Position numbers and translations under genes: made by a program
Assembly: GCF_009184905.1 (NCBI RefSeq)
Contig: NZ_WESC01000002.1
Location: 1-64,000 of the forward strand
Source of the DNA: Parvibaculum sedimenti
GTDB taxonomy: Bacteria > Pseudomonadota > Alphaproteobacteria > Parvibaculales > Parvibaculaceae
DNA length: 64,000 nt
Reading direction: 5' to 3'
The notes under the pieces: generated by a model
What the model saw: the letters and a program-made list of their open reading frames with translations, nothing else
The model's database searches: none
Told to the model about the DNA's origin: nothing
Shown: positions 8,715 through 17,677 of the stretch, piece by piece
How positions within the stretch are numbered: the first letter of the stretch is position 1
How the letters are laid out: each line of letters begins with the position of its first letter

Positions 8715-8937
8715 GTCTTGGCCTCACCTGCTCGATTGATCCGGCGATCCGGTGCCATCGCGCCCTTCTGGGCGATCCGTTGAGCAGGTTGCAGTTTCGG
8801 CGCGAGGTCTTAAGATTCCGCCAAGCGACGTGGCGACTAAAGTTTTAACAAACGTGGTTAATGGAACCGCGGCACGTCGTGGCAGGTTTCTTGCTCCCTG
8901 TTGCGGCAGGAGACATGCGAGCGGGACAGACGAAGAT

Positions 8938-9276
8938 ATGGAAATCAGGCGTATCGGCACATCGGCGCAATCGCCTTCAACGGGAAGGAAGGATACGTCG
9001 CGCGCGCAGAGGCAGCAGGCCGCGGAGGCGCAGCCTGCGTCCTTGCGTGCCGGCCTTTTCGCGTCTGGCATGTCCGGCACGCGCGCGCCGCAGAGCTTTC
9101 GCCCCGTCGCTGCCTTCCTCGCTCAATATGTCGATCAGAGTTTCCCCTGGACCCGCTCGCCCCAGCGCAAGGACCGCAAGCGGCAGCGCGCAACCAGCGC
9201 CTATATCACGGCGGATATGCTGCCGGACCTTCTGGCCGAAACGCTCCGCCTGCGCATAGTCGACCGAAAATTCTGA
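8938..9276 (+). CDS. Small conserved-looking hypothetical protein
   Basis: 112 residues from the ATG at 8938. The N-terminal half is low-complexity and rich in Ser, Arg and Gln. The C-terminal half (PVAAFLAQYVDQ, then a basic RKDRKRQR stretch) resembles short uncharacterised alphaproteobacterial proteins. The basic tail could bind nucleic acid, but this is speculation. It is divergent from the GGDEF-EAL gene (223-bp gap) and convergent with an HTH gene ending at 9287. The frame has normal local codon use. Confidence 0.55.
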   Translation: MEIRRIGTSAQSPSTGRKDTSRAQRQQAAEAQPASLRAGLFASGMSGTRAPQSFRPVAAFLAQYVDQSFPWTRSPQRKDRKRQRATSAYITADMLPDLLAETLRLRIVDRKF

Positions 9277-9286
9277 AGACCTGAAG

Positions 9287-9643
9287 TCAGCCCAGCGGAC
9301 GCGTCGCGATGATGAGCGATTGCAGATCCGCAATCGCTCGCTCCATGCGGATGAGGCGTTGTTCCATCTCATCGAGCTTTGCCAGAACCGCCGCGCTGTC
9401 GCCCGGCGACTTTGGCGCGGGCGTCGGCGTGGCAATGCCGGCGCGGGAGACGACTTCGGTAATGGGTTCTTCCAGAAGCCGCGCCAGCATCGTTACATGA
9501 TTGGACGAAAGTTCGCGCTGATCCTTGAAGACCTCGTCCACTTGCTCGCGGGAAAGGCGGAGCGCGGCGGCAACATCATCCCGCGTCCGGCCTTTCGTCT
9601 TGAGCTTCGCGTCGAACCATTCCTGATCGAAGAAAAGAGCCAT
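9287..9643 (-). CDS. Small HTH protein with a C-terminal coiled coil
   Basis: 118 residues. The first ~60 residues read like an XRE-type helix-turn-helix (RTRDDVAAALRLSREQVDEVFKD). A Pro/Ala linker follows, then a C-terminal coiled coil (about 85-112, LAKLDEMEQRLIRMERAIADL), suggesting oligomerisation. It starts 6 bases after the stop of the upstream enoyl-CoA hydratase gene, with an AGGGACG ribosome site, so the two are cotranscribed. The family is common in alphaproteobacteria but I know of no defined role. Confidence 0.75.
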   Translation of the reverse strand: MALFFDQEWFDAKLKTKGRTRDDVAAALRLSREQVDEVFKDQRELSSNHVTMLARLLEEPITEVVSRAGIATPTPAPKSPGDSAAVLAKLDEMEQRLIRMERAIADLQSLIIATRPLG

Positions 9644-9649
9644 GGGTCC

Positions 9650-10471
9650 TCAACGTCCCTTAAACACCGGCGCCCGCTTTTCGATGAAGCTTGCGACGCC
9701 TTCGCGATGATCCTCCGTCTGGAAGAGGCGGCCCAGCGTACCGCTGACCCAGCTTCCGATCTCACGCAGATCGCCATTGGCGGTACGGCGCAAGCCTTCC
9801 TTCATATAGCGCAGCGCGAGCGGCGGATTGACCGCGATGCGGCCCGCCATTGCCATGGCACGCTCCATCAAGTCGCCATGTGCCGTGACCTCGGTAACAA
9901 GGCCGATCCGAAAGGCTTCCTGCGCATCGATGATGTCGCCTGTAAAAAGAAGTTCCGCCGCCTTCGCGGGGCCAACGATCGCGGGCAGGCGCCAGAGCCC
10001 GCCCACATCGGAGATGAGTCCGCGTTTGATGAAGAGTTCACCGAACTTCGCCTGCTCGGACGCGATGCGTATATCGGCAAAGAGCGACAGTTCCATGCCC
10101 CAGCCGACCGCCGACCCGTTGACGGCGGCGATGACAGGCCTGTCGCATTCGAGCGCGGCGACGGCGGCGGGCGTCGGCTCCGGCCTGATGCGGGTGAGGC
10201 TCGCCACGCTCGCATCATGCTGCTGGCCCGTCATCATTTCCTTCACATCCTCGCCAGAGCAGAAGGCGGGATCGGCGCCGGTGATGACGACGCAGCGAAC
10301 ATCTGCGTCTGCGGCCGCGGCGCGGAAGGCGCATTCGACTTCGTCATATGCCCGACGGTTGAGCGCATTGCGCCGCTCAGGCCGGTTGATCGTAATCACC
10401 GCGACATGATCGCGAACCTCATAACGCAGACATTCAAATTCGGATGTCGGTATCGGCGCCCTCGCATACAT
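9650..10471 (-). CDS. Enoyl-CoA hydratase/isomerase family (crotonase) protein
   Basis: 273 residues with the crotonase fold. The oxyanion-hole segments are ITGADPAFCSGEDV and VNGSAVGWGMELSLFADIRIA. The first active-site acidic position falls in GELFIKRGL, and the position after it is Asp (LISDVGG) rather than the Glu of true hydratases. It acts on an acyl-CoA thioester in the cytoplasm, but hydratase, isomerase or lyase cannot be told from the sequence. It is followed by the HTH gene in one transcript. Confidence 0.88.
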   Translation of the reverse strand: MYARAPIPTSEFECLRYEVRDHVAVITINRPERRNALNRRAYDEVECAFRAAAADADVRCVVITGADPAFCSGEDVKEMMTGQQHDASVASLTRIRPEPTPAAVAALECDRPVIAAVNGSAVGWGMELSLFADIRIASEQAKFGELFIKRGLISDVGGLWRLPAIVGPAKAAELLFTGDIIDAQEAFRIGLVTEVTAHGDLMERAMAMAGRIAVNPPLALRYMKEGLRRTANGDLREIGSWVSGTLGRLFQTEDHREGVASFIEKRAPVFKGR

Positions 10472-10551
10472 GTTTTCCTCCCCATTATTTTTATGAGAGC
10501 AAGCCTAGCCTCATAAAATCGCGGGGCAAGAGCCATGGGCGCCAACGCCAA

Positions 10552-11355
10552 TCAGCTGAACGCCGCGAGAGCGTTGGCGCTGGCGTCACCGAGCTTCGTT
10601 CCGCCATCCACGTCGATGATCGAGCCGGTGATGTATTTGGCGTTGTCGGTCGACAGGAACATGGCCATGTCGGCGATGTCGGTCTTGGTGCCATAGTCGC
10701 GCAGAGGCAGACGCGCCTTCACATGTGCTTCGGCTTCCGGCGTCGGCGCAAGGCGAGCCATGCCTTCCGTGTCGGCGATCGGTCCAGGCGAGATCGCGTT
10801 GACGCGCACGCCGGCCGGGCCCCATTCCATGGCGAGGCACTTTGTCAGCATGTTGATGCCGGCCTTGGCCGCGCAGACATGCGCCTGGAACATCGACGGG
10901 TTGATCGCCTGCGGCGCGGTGATCGAGATCAGCGATGCGCCCGGACGGTTCAGATACTGGAACGAGGCGCGCAGCACATGGAACGTGCCGATGAGGTCGA
11001 TGTCGACGACCGTCTTGAAGCCGTTGGACGACATGCCCAGCGCGGGAGCGACGAAATTGCCGGCGGCGCCCGAGATCACGATGTCGATCTTGCCGAACCT
11101 GTCATGCGTGGCCTTCAGCGCCTTGTCGACCGAGTCGAAGTCGCGCACATCTGCGACCATGCCGATCGCCTCGAAACCTTCGTCGGTGATGGTCTTGGCC
11201 GCTGCCGTGATCTTGTCATGGCTGCGGCTTATGATGGCGACCTTGGCGCCCGCCCGAGCGAAATGCTGCGCAATGCCGAGATTGATGCCGCTCGAAGCGC
11301 CCGCCACGAAGGCGACCTTACCCGCGAGCACCTTGTCCTTGAATGCGTTAGTCAT
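10552..11355 (-). CDS. SDR oxidoreductase of the 2,4-dienoyl-CoA reductase type
   Basis: 267 residues. The Rossmann motif is GASSGINLGIA (around 19-29). The next motifs (ISGAAGNF for NNAG, and AAKAGINMLTKCLAMEWGP) resemble peroxisomal-type 2,4-dienoyl-CoA reductases. In the canonical YxxxK pattern the tyrosine position is not Tyr (HVCAAK), as in that subgroup. It probably removes a double bond from polyunsaturated acyl-CoA with NADPH. It lies just upstream of a crotonase gene on the same strand, supporting beta-oxidation. The alternative is a generic SDR. Confidence 0.8.
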   Translation of the reverse strand: MTNAFKDKVLAGKVAFVAGASSGINLGIAQHFARAGAKVAIISRSHDKITAAAKTITDEGFEAIGMVADVRDFDSVDKALKATHDRFGKIDIVISGAAGNFVAPALGMSSNGFKTVVDIDLIGTFHVLRASFQYLNRPGASLISITAPQAINPSMFQAHVCAAKAGINMLTKCLAMEWGPAGVRVNAISPGPIADTEGMARLAPTPEAEAHVKARLPLRDYGTKTDIADMAMFLSTDNAKYITGSIIDVDGGTKLGDASANALAAFS

Positions 11356-11393
11356 AGTGTCCTTCCTGCTTTCGATTCGGGCGCCGGTTCCAA

Positions 11394-11422
11394 TCGCCAG
11401 CGCATTCCTTATTTGCTGGCGA
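11394..11422. repeat. Inverted repeat between the divergent SDR and hydrolase genes
   Basis: TCGCCAGC (11394-11401) is repeated inverted as GCTGGCGA (11415-11422) with a 13-nt AT-richer spacer. The position in a divergent promoter region suggests a possible operator, but no neighbouring regulator is obvious. Confidence 0.3.
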
Positions 11423-11557
11423 GCATCAAGCCTGCACTCGCCGACCCCTGCAAGACCCGAAGACGAACAAGACCTGTCCGCATTTGTGGCAACCGGCGGG
11501 ACTCTCTAGAATGCCCAGCCTGCCGCTGCGTCGCGGCGGAGGCGGAGACAAGAAAGA

Positions 11558-12592
11558 ATGGCGATCCTCAAAGGCGTGGCTGCGATCGTGGCCGCGATCC
11601 TCCTGATCCTGCTGGTGTTCTATTGGGCGGCGGGCCGGGCCAAGCCAGCGCTCGACGCCAATTTGCGCGAGGCGCTCCAGAAGCAGGGGTTCGCCCATGC
11701 CTTCATCGAACTCCCGGACGGCACAGTGCATTACCGGCTCGAAGGCCCGGCGAACGGGCCGCTCGTAGTGCTCATTCACGGCTTTTCGCTGCCATCCTTC
11801 GTTTTCAACGATTATGTGAAGCCGCTGACGGATGCGGGCTACCGCGTCCTCACCTTCGACAATTACGGCCGCGGCCTCTCCGACCGGCCTGCCGTGGACT
11901 ATGACGCCAACCTTACGGACAGGCTGATCCTGAACCTCACGGACAAGCTCGGCCTTGCGGCGCCCGCGCATTTCGTCGGCTATTCGATGGGTGGCACAGC
12001 CGCCGTCATCTTCGCCGCCCGGCACCCGGAGCGTGTCCGCTCGCTCACACTCATCGCGCCCGCGGGACTTGGAGTTACACCGAAGCTCAAGGACGGTATT
12101 CTCGCCCGTCCGATCATCGGAGAGTGGGTCTCGCGCATGTTCGGCCTGCGGATTTTTCACGACATTGCCGCCGATGAGGCCAAATCCGCGCCCGATCCCG
12201 TCCGCTTCCTTGCCGATTTCGACCGCCAGATGGACTATCGCGGCTATGGCGATGCGCTGGTTTCAACCATCCGTCACTATCCGCTCGATAGCGCGCAGGT
12301 CGACTATGCCGAAGCCGGGCGATCGGAACGGCCGGTTCTGGTCGTCTGGGGCGAAGCGGACGAGACCGTGCCCTTCAGCACCTCGAAAAAGCTGATGGCG
12401 CTGATGCCCCGCGCCCAACTCCATTCCTACCCCGGGCTCGGGCACAATATCGCATTCTCTCGTGCGTCTCTCGTGAGCGGCCTTATCCTCGACTTCCTTG
12501 GCGGGCAACAGGGTGGCGCAGCAGGCACAAAATCGTCGATGCGGATCGAGGCGAGACCATCAGGCGGGGCTGCGGCGCCAGCACAGAGATAA
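11558..12592 (+). CDS. Membrane-anchored alpha/beta hydrolase
   Basis: 344 residues. The first ~24 residues are a hydrophobic segment, so the enzyme is probably anchored in or exported across the inner membrane. The alpha/beta-hydrolase core has the HGF oxyanion motif, the nucleophile elbow GYSMGG, the acid in GEADETVP and the histidine in GLGHNIAF. The substrate could be an ester, lactone or epoxide and cannot be predicted. The tail after residue ~318 is low-complexity and rich in Gly, Ala and Arg. A cytochrome-linked dehydrogenase gene follows by 34 bp. Confidence 0.88.
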   Translation: MAILKGVAAIVAAILLILLVFYWAAGRAKPALDANLREALQKQGFAHAFIELPDGTVHYRLEGPANGPLVVLIHGFSLPSFVFNDYVKPLTDAGYRVLTFDNYGRGLSDRPAVDYDANLTDRLILNLTDKLGLAAPAHFVGYSMGGTAAVIFAARHPERVRSLTLIAPAGLGVTPKLKDGILARPIIGEWVSRMFGLRIFHDIAADEAKSAPDPVRFLADFDRQMDYRGYGDALVSTIRHYPLDSAQVDYAEAGRSERPVLVVWGEADETVPFSTSKKLMALMPRAQLHSYPGLGHNIAFSRASLVSGLILDFLGGQQGGAAGTKSSMRIEARPSGGAAAPAQR

Positions 12593-12626
12593 TGCCGCAA
12601 GGCGCATGGGGAGACGGGAGACCGGG

Positions 12627-14159
12627 ATGCTGCGAAAAGTCTTCTTCAGCCTTCTCGTCCTGATCGGGCTTCCGGCCGCGGCCGCCTACCAGCTCTGGCC
12701 TTCAGCCTGGACCATCAACGCGCCGATGCCCAATGATGTTCTCAACTGGGGCACGGACGCGGCGCCCGAACGGACGTTGCGCGAGAAACTGCATCTGCCC
12801 GACGGGTTTCAGGTCAACCGCTATGCGGTCGGACTCGGACAGGCGCGCATCATGCGTTGGACGAGCGGCGGCGACCTTCTGATCTCGATCCCGCGCAAGG
12901 GCGAGATCGCGCTGATCGGCCGCGACACCAAGAAGACGGGACGTGGTGGCGCAATCCGCGCGCTGCTCACCGGCCTCGACCGCCCGCACGGCATCGAAAT
13001 CCACGGAGGCTATCTCTATGTCGCCGAGACCGACGCAATCCTGCGCGTTCCCTTCGACGAGGCCACGGGCAAGCTCACGGGCGTCGTCGAGCGCATCATC
13101 ACCGGCCTTCCCGCCGACGGAAACCACTGGTCGCGCACGCTGCGCATGGGGCCTGATGGCTGGATGTATGTGAGTGTCGGGTCGTCCTGCAATGTTTGCA
13201 TCGAAAAAGACAATCGCCGCGCCGCGATCCTGCGCTTCCGCCCGGACGACAAGGTCGCCGAAATCTACGCCGAGGGCTTGCGCAACACAGTGGGCTTCGA
13301 CTGGGACGCGCGAGGCCGGATGTGGGGCGTGGACAACGGGCGCGACCTGCTGGGCGACGATCTGCCGCCCGAAGAACTGAACCTTATCGAGCAGGGCAAA
13401 TTCTATGGATGGCCGTTCCGCTATGGGAACAACGTGCCCGACCCCGATTTCGGCCAGACCCCCGATCCGCGTGTTGCCAGCGCCGTACCGCCTGCCTATG
13501 GCTTCCCCGCACATATGGCGCCGCTATCGGTCAAGTTCATTCACGGCCCTGTGCCGGGCCTTCGGAACGACGCACTGGTGACGCTGCACGGCTCCTGGAA
13601 CCGCTCACAGAAGCAAGGCTACCAGATCATGTCCGTGCATTGGGCGGCGGACGGCACCATCACCGCCGCCCCTTTCATAACGGGCTTCCTGCAGGATCAG
13701 AACGTGCTCGGCCGCCCCGTCGACACAACCGAAGGACCGGACGGCGCAATCTATGTCTCTGATGATTATGCGGGCGTCATTTATCGTGTGAGCTACGGCG
13801 CGGCGACACCCTCACCCACTGAACCCGCAATGCCCGCCCCGGCGCGGGCGACGCCGCCCGTCGTGCCCGTGCCCATTGCGCCACAGCCAAAAGCCGAGCA
13901 AGAGCCGGAGAATTCCGGCGAAACGCTGCCGGCCCGCGAGGTGCTGCACGGAGAGGCCCTGTTCGACACGGAGGGCTGCAGGAGCTGCCACGGCGGCGAC
14001 AGGCCGCTCGCGCCGCTGAAAGACATCGTCGCCCGCTACAACCGCGAGGACATTGCCCGGCTGCTAGTGACACCGCCGGCCGCCATGCCCCGCTTTTCGC
14101 AGCTGAAAGAGGATGAACGCATGGCCATCGCGGCCTATGTTCTCGCCACATACGAATGA
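12627..14159 (+). CDS. PQQ-type sorbosone dehydrogenase-like protein fused to cytochrome c
   Basis: 510 residues from the ATG at 12627, preceded by GGGAG. The N-terminus has a signal or anchor segment (VFFSLLVLIGLPAAAAYQLW). Residues about 60-390 form a soluble glucose/sorbosone dehydrogenase beta-propeller (RPHGIEIHGGYLYVAETDAI, EGLRNTVGFDWD). After a long Pro/Ala linker (about 395-435) comes a cytochrome c domain with CRSCH (451-455) and a methionine in AAMPRF (M487) as likely heme ligand. It is a periplasmic oxidoreductase that may feed electrons to the respiratory chain; the substrate and whether PQQ binds are unknown. Confidence 0.85.
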   Translation: MLRKVFFSLLVLIGLPAAAAYQLWPSAWTINAPMPNDVLNWGTDAAPERTLREKLHLPDGFQVNRYAVGLGQARIMRWTSGGDLLISIPRKGEIALIGRDTKKTGRGGAIRALLTGLDRPHGIEIHGGYLYVAETDAILRVPFDEATGKLTGVVERIITGLPADGNHWSRTLRMGPDGWMYVSVGSSCNVCIEKDNRRAAILRFRPDDKVAEIYAEGLRNTVGFDWDARGRMWGVDNGRDLLGDDLPPEELNLIEQGKFYGWPFRYGNNVPDPDFGQTPDPRVASAVPPAYGFPAHMAPLSVKFIHGPVPGLRNDALVTLHGSWNRSQKQGYQIMSVHWAADGTITAAPFITGFLQDQNVLGRPVDTTEGPDGAIYVSDDYAGVIYRVSYGAATPSPTEPAMPAPARATPPVVPVPIAPQPKAEQEPENSGETLPAREVLHGEALFDTEGCRSCHGGDRPLAPLKDIVARYNREDIARLLVTPPAAMPRFSQLKEDERMAIAAYVLATYE

Positions 14160-14212
14160 GGGAGCTAGAGTGAAGGTTCGGTTGGTCTTGCTTCCAGCGA
14201 GGTCCGTCGCAT

Positions 14213-15589
14213 TTGTCCGACATGCATATCGAAGAATTTCCATGGGCCGCGCCGCATGAGCTGTTTCATGCGTTCGCAGACGAGGCTTTCGCGCTCTTTC
14301 TCGACAGTGCGACGGCGGCGCCTGGCCGCGACCCGGCGCTGCATGGGCACTGGAGTTTCATCGCGCTCGATCCTTTCGAAACCATGGTCTGGCGCGAAAG
14401 CGACGGAGGCTCGCCCTTCGCGCTGCTGAGGGAACGGATGACCACGCGCAAAGCGCCAGCCCATCCGAACCTTCCGCCTTTCACCGGGGGCGCCGCCGGC
14501 TTCTTCGGCTACGATCTCGGCCGGACATTGGAGCACCCGCGCGTGACGCCGCGCGCGGTGGACGACCAGCATCTTCCCGTTATGGCACTCGGCTTCTACG
14601 ACACTGTTCTCGCCTTCGATCATGCCGAGCATCGCGCATGGCTCGTCGCACCCAGTTCCGAACGCGCCAACGCCTTGCGGAAGCGCCTCACGCCGGCGAC
14701 GGCGCCAGTGCCGCATCGCGTTCGCGCGGCGGCAATGCTGCGCGCGAACTTCACGCGCGACGCATATGAACGCGCGGTGGCGAAGGTGGTCGACTACATT
14801 TACGCGGGCGATATTTTCCAGGCGAACATCTCGCAGCGTTTCGAAACGCGGCTCGCCGATGGCGACACGCCTTATGATCTCTATCTGCGCCTGCGCGAAG
14901 CGAGCCCCGCACCCTTCGCTTCCTTTTTCAATTTTGGCGAAGGCGCGATCGTTTCCTCCTCGCCCGAACGCTTTCTTTTGACACGCAACGGCGAGGTCGA
15001 GACAAAGCCGATCAAGGGAACGCGTCCGCGAGGGACGACGCTCGAAGAAGACGCGAAGCTCGCCGCCGATCTTCTCTCGTCTGAAAAGGATCGCGCGGAA
15101 AACGTGATGATCGTCGACCTGTTGCGCAACGATATCAGCCGCGTCTGTGAGGATGGCAGCGTGACGGTCGAGAAGCTTTGCGCGCTGGAAAGCTTCGCGC
15201 AGGTGCATCATCTTGTTTCAACAGTGCGCGGCAGACTTCGGCAAGGAGAAACCCATGTCGATCTTCTCGCCGCCTGTTTCCCCGGCGGCTCGATCACCGG
15301 AGCGCCGAAGCTCCGCGCCATGGAGATCATCGCAGAGCTCGAACCGACGACGCGCGGCCCCTATTGCGGCGCCATCGGCTATCTCGGTTTCAACGGCGCG
15401 ATGGACACATCGATCGCCATTCGCACTATGGTGACGAAAGGCGATCGCATTACCTTCCAGGCGGGCGGCGGCATCACGGCGGATAGCGACCCCGCCACCG
15501 AATATGAGGAAACGCTGACCAAGGCGCGCGGCATGGCACGCGCGCTCGGCCTCGAAATCGCGGGCGCACCGGAGGAGGTCGGCGCATGA
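14213..15589 (+). CDS. pabB: Aminodeoxychorismate synthase component I
   Basis: About 458 residues from the TTG at 14213 (ATG at 14222 is the alternative; GCGAGG at 14196 suits the TTG better). With PabA it makes 4-amino-4-deoxychorismate from chorismate for folate. The chorismate-binding domain is intact: KPIKGTRPRG, ENVMIVDLLRND, CFPGGSITGAPK, and the terminal AGGGITADSDP motif. The next gene, its amidotransferase partner, overlaps by 4 bp (ATGA). This gene could be trpE, but the adjoining pabC-like gene favours pabB. Confidence 0.9.
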   Translation: MSDMHIEEFPWAAPHELFHAFADEAFALFLDSATAAPGRDPALHGHWSFIALDPFETMVWRESDGGSPFALLRERMTTRKAPAHPNLPPFTGGAAGFFGYDLGRTLEHPRVTPRAVDDQHLPVMALGFYDTVLAFDHAEHRAWLVAPSSERANALRKRLTPATAPVPHRVRAAAMLRANFTRDAYERAVAKVVDYIYAGDIFQANISQRFETRLADGDTPYDLYLRLREASPAPFASFFNFGEGAIVSSSPERFLLTRNGEVETKPIKGTRPRGTTLEEDAKLAADLLSSEKDRAENVMIVDLLRNDISRVCEDGSVTVEKLCALESFAQVHHLVSTVRGRLRQGETHVDLLAACFPGGSITGAPKLRAMEIIAELEPTTRGPYCGAIGYLGFNGAMDTSIAIRTMVTKGDRITFQAGGGITADSDPATEYEETLTKARGMARALGLEIAGAPEEVGA

Positions 15590-16176
15590 TCCTCCTGATC
15601 GACAATTACGACAGCTTCGTCCACAACCTCGCCCGCTATGTCGGCGAGTTGGGCTATGAGCGTGAAGTCGTCCGCAACGATGCGATCACGGTCGGGGAAG
15701 CACTTGCCCGCGAACCGGAAGCGATCATTCTTTCGCCCGGCCCCTGCGGCCCGGACGAGGCAGGCATCTCCGTCGCGCTCGCCCGCGCGGCAGCCGAAGC
15801 GCATGTGCCGCTTCTCGGCGTCTGCCTCGGTCATCAATGCATCGCCGCTGCCTTTGGCGGCACGGTGCGGCGCACGGCGCCCATGCATGGCAAACCCGCC
15901 AGGATCCGGCATGACGGGACGGGGATATTCCGCAAGGTGCCAAGCCCCTTCACCGCCGCGCGCTATCACTCGCTGGTGGCCAATCTCGCCGAAGAAGGCC
16001 CGCTTCGCGCGACGGCGCATAGTGAAGACGGAACGCTGATGGCGCTCGCCCACACCCAGGCGCCGATCCACGGCGTGCAGTTCCACCCTGAATCCGTGCT
16101 CACCGAACACGGCCATTTGTTGCTCGCGAATTTCCTGAATGCGGATGCCGGAATGGCGGCAAGGAGGCGCGCATGA
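15586..16176 (+). CDS. pabA: Aminodeoxychorismate synthase glutamine amidotransferase
   Basis: 196 residues, class I glutamine amidotransferase. The catalytic triad is C80 (GVCLGHQ), H167 and E169 (VQFHPES). It supplies ammonia to PabB. Its start overlaps the pabB stop by 4 bp and its stop overlaps the next gene by 4 bp, so translation is coupled. Proteins of this kind often serve both TrpE and PabB. Confidence 0.92.
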   Translation: MILLIDNYDSFVHNLARYVGELGYEREVVRNDAITVGEALAREPEAIILSPGPCGPDEAGISVALARAAAEAHVPLLGVCLGHQCIAAAFGGTVRRTAPMHGKPARIRHDGTGIFRKVPSPFTAARYHSLVANLAEEGPLRATAHSEDGTLMALAHTQAPIHGVQFHPESVLTEHGHLLLANFLNADAGMAARRRA

Positions 16177-17030
16177 TCGTCTGGCTCAATGGAGAACTTC
16201 TCGACGAGGGTGACGCGCGGATCGACGTTCGCGACCGCGGCTTCCTTCTGGGCGACGCTCTCTTCGAAACGCTGTTGGCACGGCGCGGCCGCATCGCCTT
16301 TCTCGACGCCCATGTCGTGCGGCTGGCGGCGGGCGCAAACATTCTCGGCATACCCGTGCCCGTTTCGACGGGGTTGCTCGCGATTGCCTGCGAAATGCTG
16401 CTCGAGGCGAATGGCTTGAGCGACGAGCCGCGCGTGGCGCTCCGCATCACGCTGTCGCGCGGGCCGGGACCGCGCGGTCTGGTGCCGCCGGAAAATCCGA
16501 TCCCGACGCTTCTGATCACCGCCGTCGAAAGCCCTCCACCGCCCGCGTCTCTTACGGCAATCGTGGCGACGCCGCGCCGCAATGCGCTTTCACCCGTCTC
16601 GCGCCTCAAGGCCGTGCCCTATCTCGACAATGTGCTGGCGCGCGAGGAAGCCCGGGCCCGCGGCGCCGACGAGGCGCTGATGCTCGACACCTCGGGCTAT
16701 CTCTCCTGCGCGAGCGTCGCCAATGTCTTTCTCTGGGAGGGCGAGAAACTCGTCACGCCTGCGGAAGAATGCGGCATCCTGCCAGGTGTAACCCGAGCCG
16801 CCGTCATCGACCTTGCTGTCCGGCTCGGGATCGAACTCGTCGAGGACATGATCATGCCGCAGCGCCTCGCCCGCGCCTCAGGCATCTTCCTCACCAACAG
16901 CCTCATGGGGCTGGTGCCGCTTTCGCGCATCGAAACGAACGAGCTTGCGCCCCATCGAATGACCGGGCGCCTGCAGGCAGCTTACGAACTTCTCCTCGAA
17001 GTCGAGGAAGAAGAGGCCGACGAGTTTTGA
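16173..17030 (+). CDS. pabC: Class IV aminotransferase, aminodeoxychorismate lyase
   Basis: 285 residues. PLP lysine K146 lies in SRLKAVPYLDN; the N-terminal NGELLDEGDARIDVRDRGFLLGDALFET and the SCASVANVFLW stretch are fold-class IV features. In the pabB-pabA-pabC context it should release 4-aminobenzoate and pyruvate from aminodeoxychorismate. The sequence alone cannot exclude a D-amino acid or branched-chain aminotransferase. It ends with an acidic tail (EVEEEEADEF). Confidence 0.85.
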   Translation: MIVWLNGELLDEGDARIDVRDRGFLLGDALFETLLARRGRIAFLDAHVVRLAAGANILGIPVPVSTGLLAIACEMLLEANGLSDEPRVALRITLSRGPGPRGLVPPENPIPTLLITAVESPPPPASLTAIVATPRRNALSPVSRLKAVPYLDNVLAREEARARGADEALMLDTSGYLSCASVANVFLWEGEKLVTPAEECGILPGVTRAAVIDLAVRLGIELVEDMIMPQRLARASGIFLTNSLMGLVPLSRIETNELAPHRMTGRLQAAYELLLEVEEEEADEF

Positions 17031-17042
17031 CTGAAGTGCGAT

Positions 17043-17060
17043 CCGCAAACATGTTTGCGG
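17043..17060. terminator. Palindrome downstream of pabC
   Basis: CCGCAAACATGTTTGCGG is a perfect 18-bp palindrome 13 bp after the pabC stop, between convergent genes. It is a likely terminator or operator-like dyad, but has no clear T-tract. Confidence 0.45.
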
Positions 17061-17090
17061 TTCTGAGATCAAGTCGCGCTCAATCAAATC

Positions 17091-17483
17091 CTATTCGTTG
17101 ACCGAGAAGTCGCGCCGTGCCGAGGTGATGGTGACGGTGAAGCCCGCAATCACATCGAGCAGCGTGAGCATCACGATCAGGAAGAAGTCCGACGTGCCGA
17201 ACTGCGGCAGCACGATGAACTCGACCACGGCAACCAGCAGCACCAGCATCGACAATCCGTGATTGACGATGGTGAGCGTGCCGGTGCGCGTCGCGTTGAT
17301 GATCTCGAGGAAAAGCAGCACCAGGCCGAAGATGAGAATGATGTCGCCGACATTGACGGTCCAGACCGCGCCCGAAATCAGCGCGATGGAAAACACGCCC
17401 GTTTCCAGCGTGGCGCCGCTGATGAATACGACGACGTTGTAGGCAATGACGACGAGCGCCATGAGCGGCAGCGATCCGAGCAT
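17091..17483 (-). CDS. Small four-helix inner-membrane protein of unknown function
   Basis: 130 residues, dominated by hydrophobic stretches separated by short loops: about 4-22, 30-60 (two segments), 70-92 and 95-118. The N-terminus (MLGSLPLMALVVIAYNVVVF) has no signal cleavage site, so it is a polytopic inner-membrane protein. I do not recognise a family. The ATG at 17483 lies in a purine-poor region. It is convergent with pabC and divergent from a peptidase gene. Confidence 0.7.
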   Translation of the reverse strand: MLGSLPLMALVVIAYNVVVFISGATLETGVFSIALISGAVWTVNVGDIILIFGLVLLFLEIINATRTGTLTIVNHGLSMLVLLVAVVEFIVLPQFGTSDFFLIVMLTLLDVIAGFTVTITSARRDFSVNE

Positions 17484-17677
17484 TGACTAAATCCCCCCCG
17501 TTGGTCGCCGAACGCCCCCCGCTCGGCCAAGATGCGTGCCAATATAGCACAGACAGGGGAAATTGCCCCTGCCTTCCGGGCTTGGCGGGCGGGAGACCCC
17601 ATGTTTGGATGGCGCAGATTTTGGTTGGCACAGATAAAGCAGACAAAAATGCAGAAACGCGACGGAGGGGACGGCAA

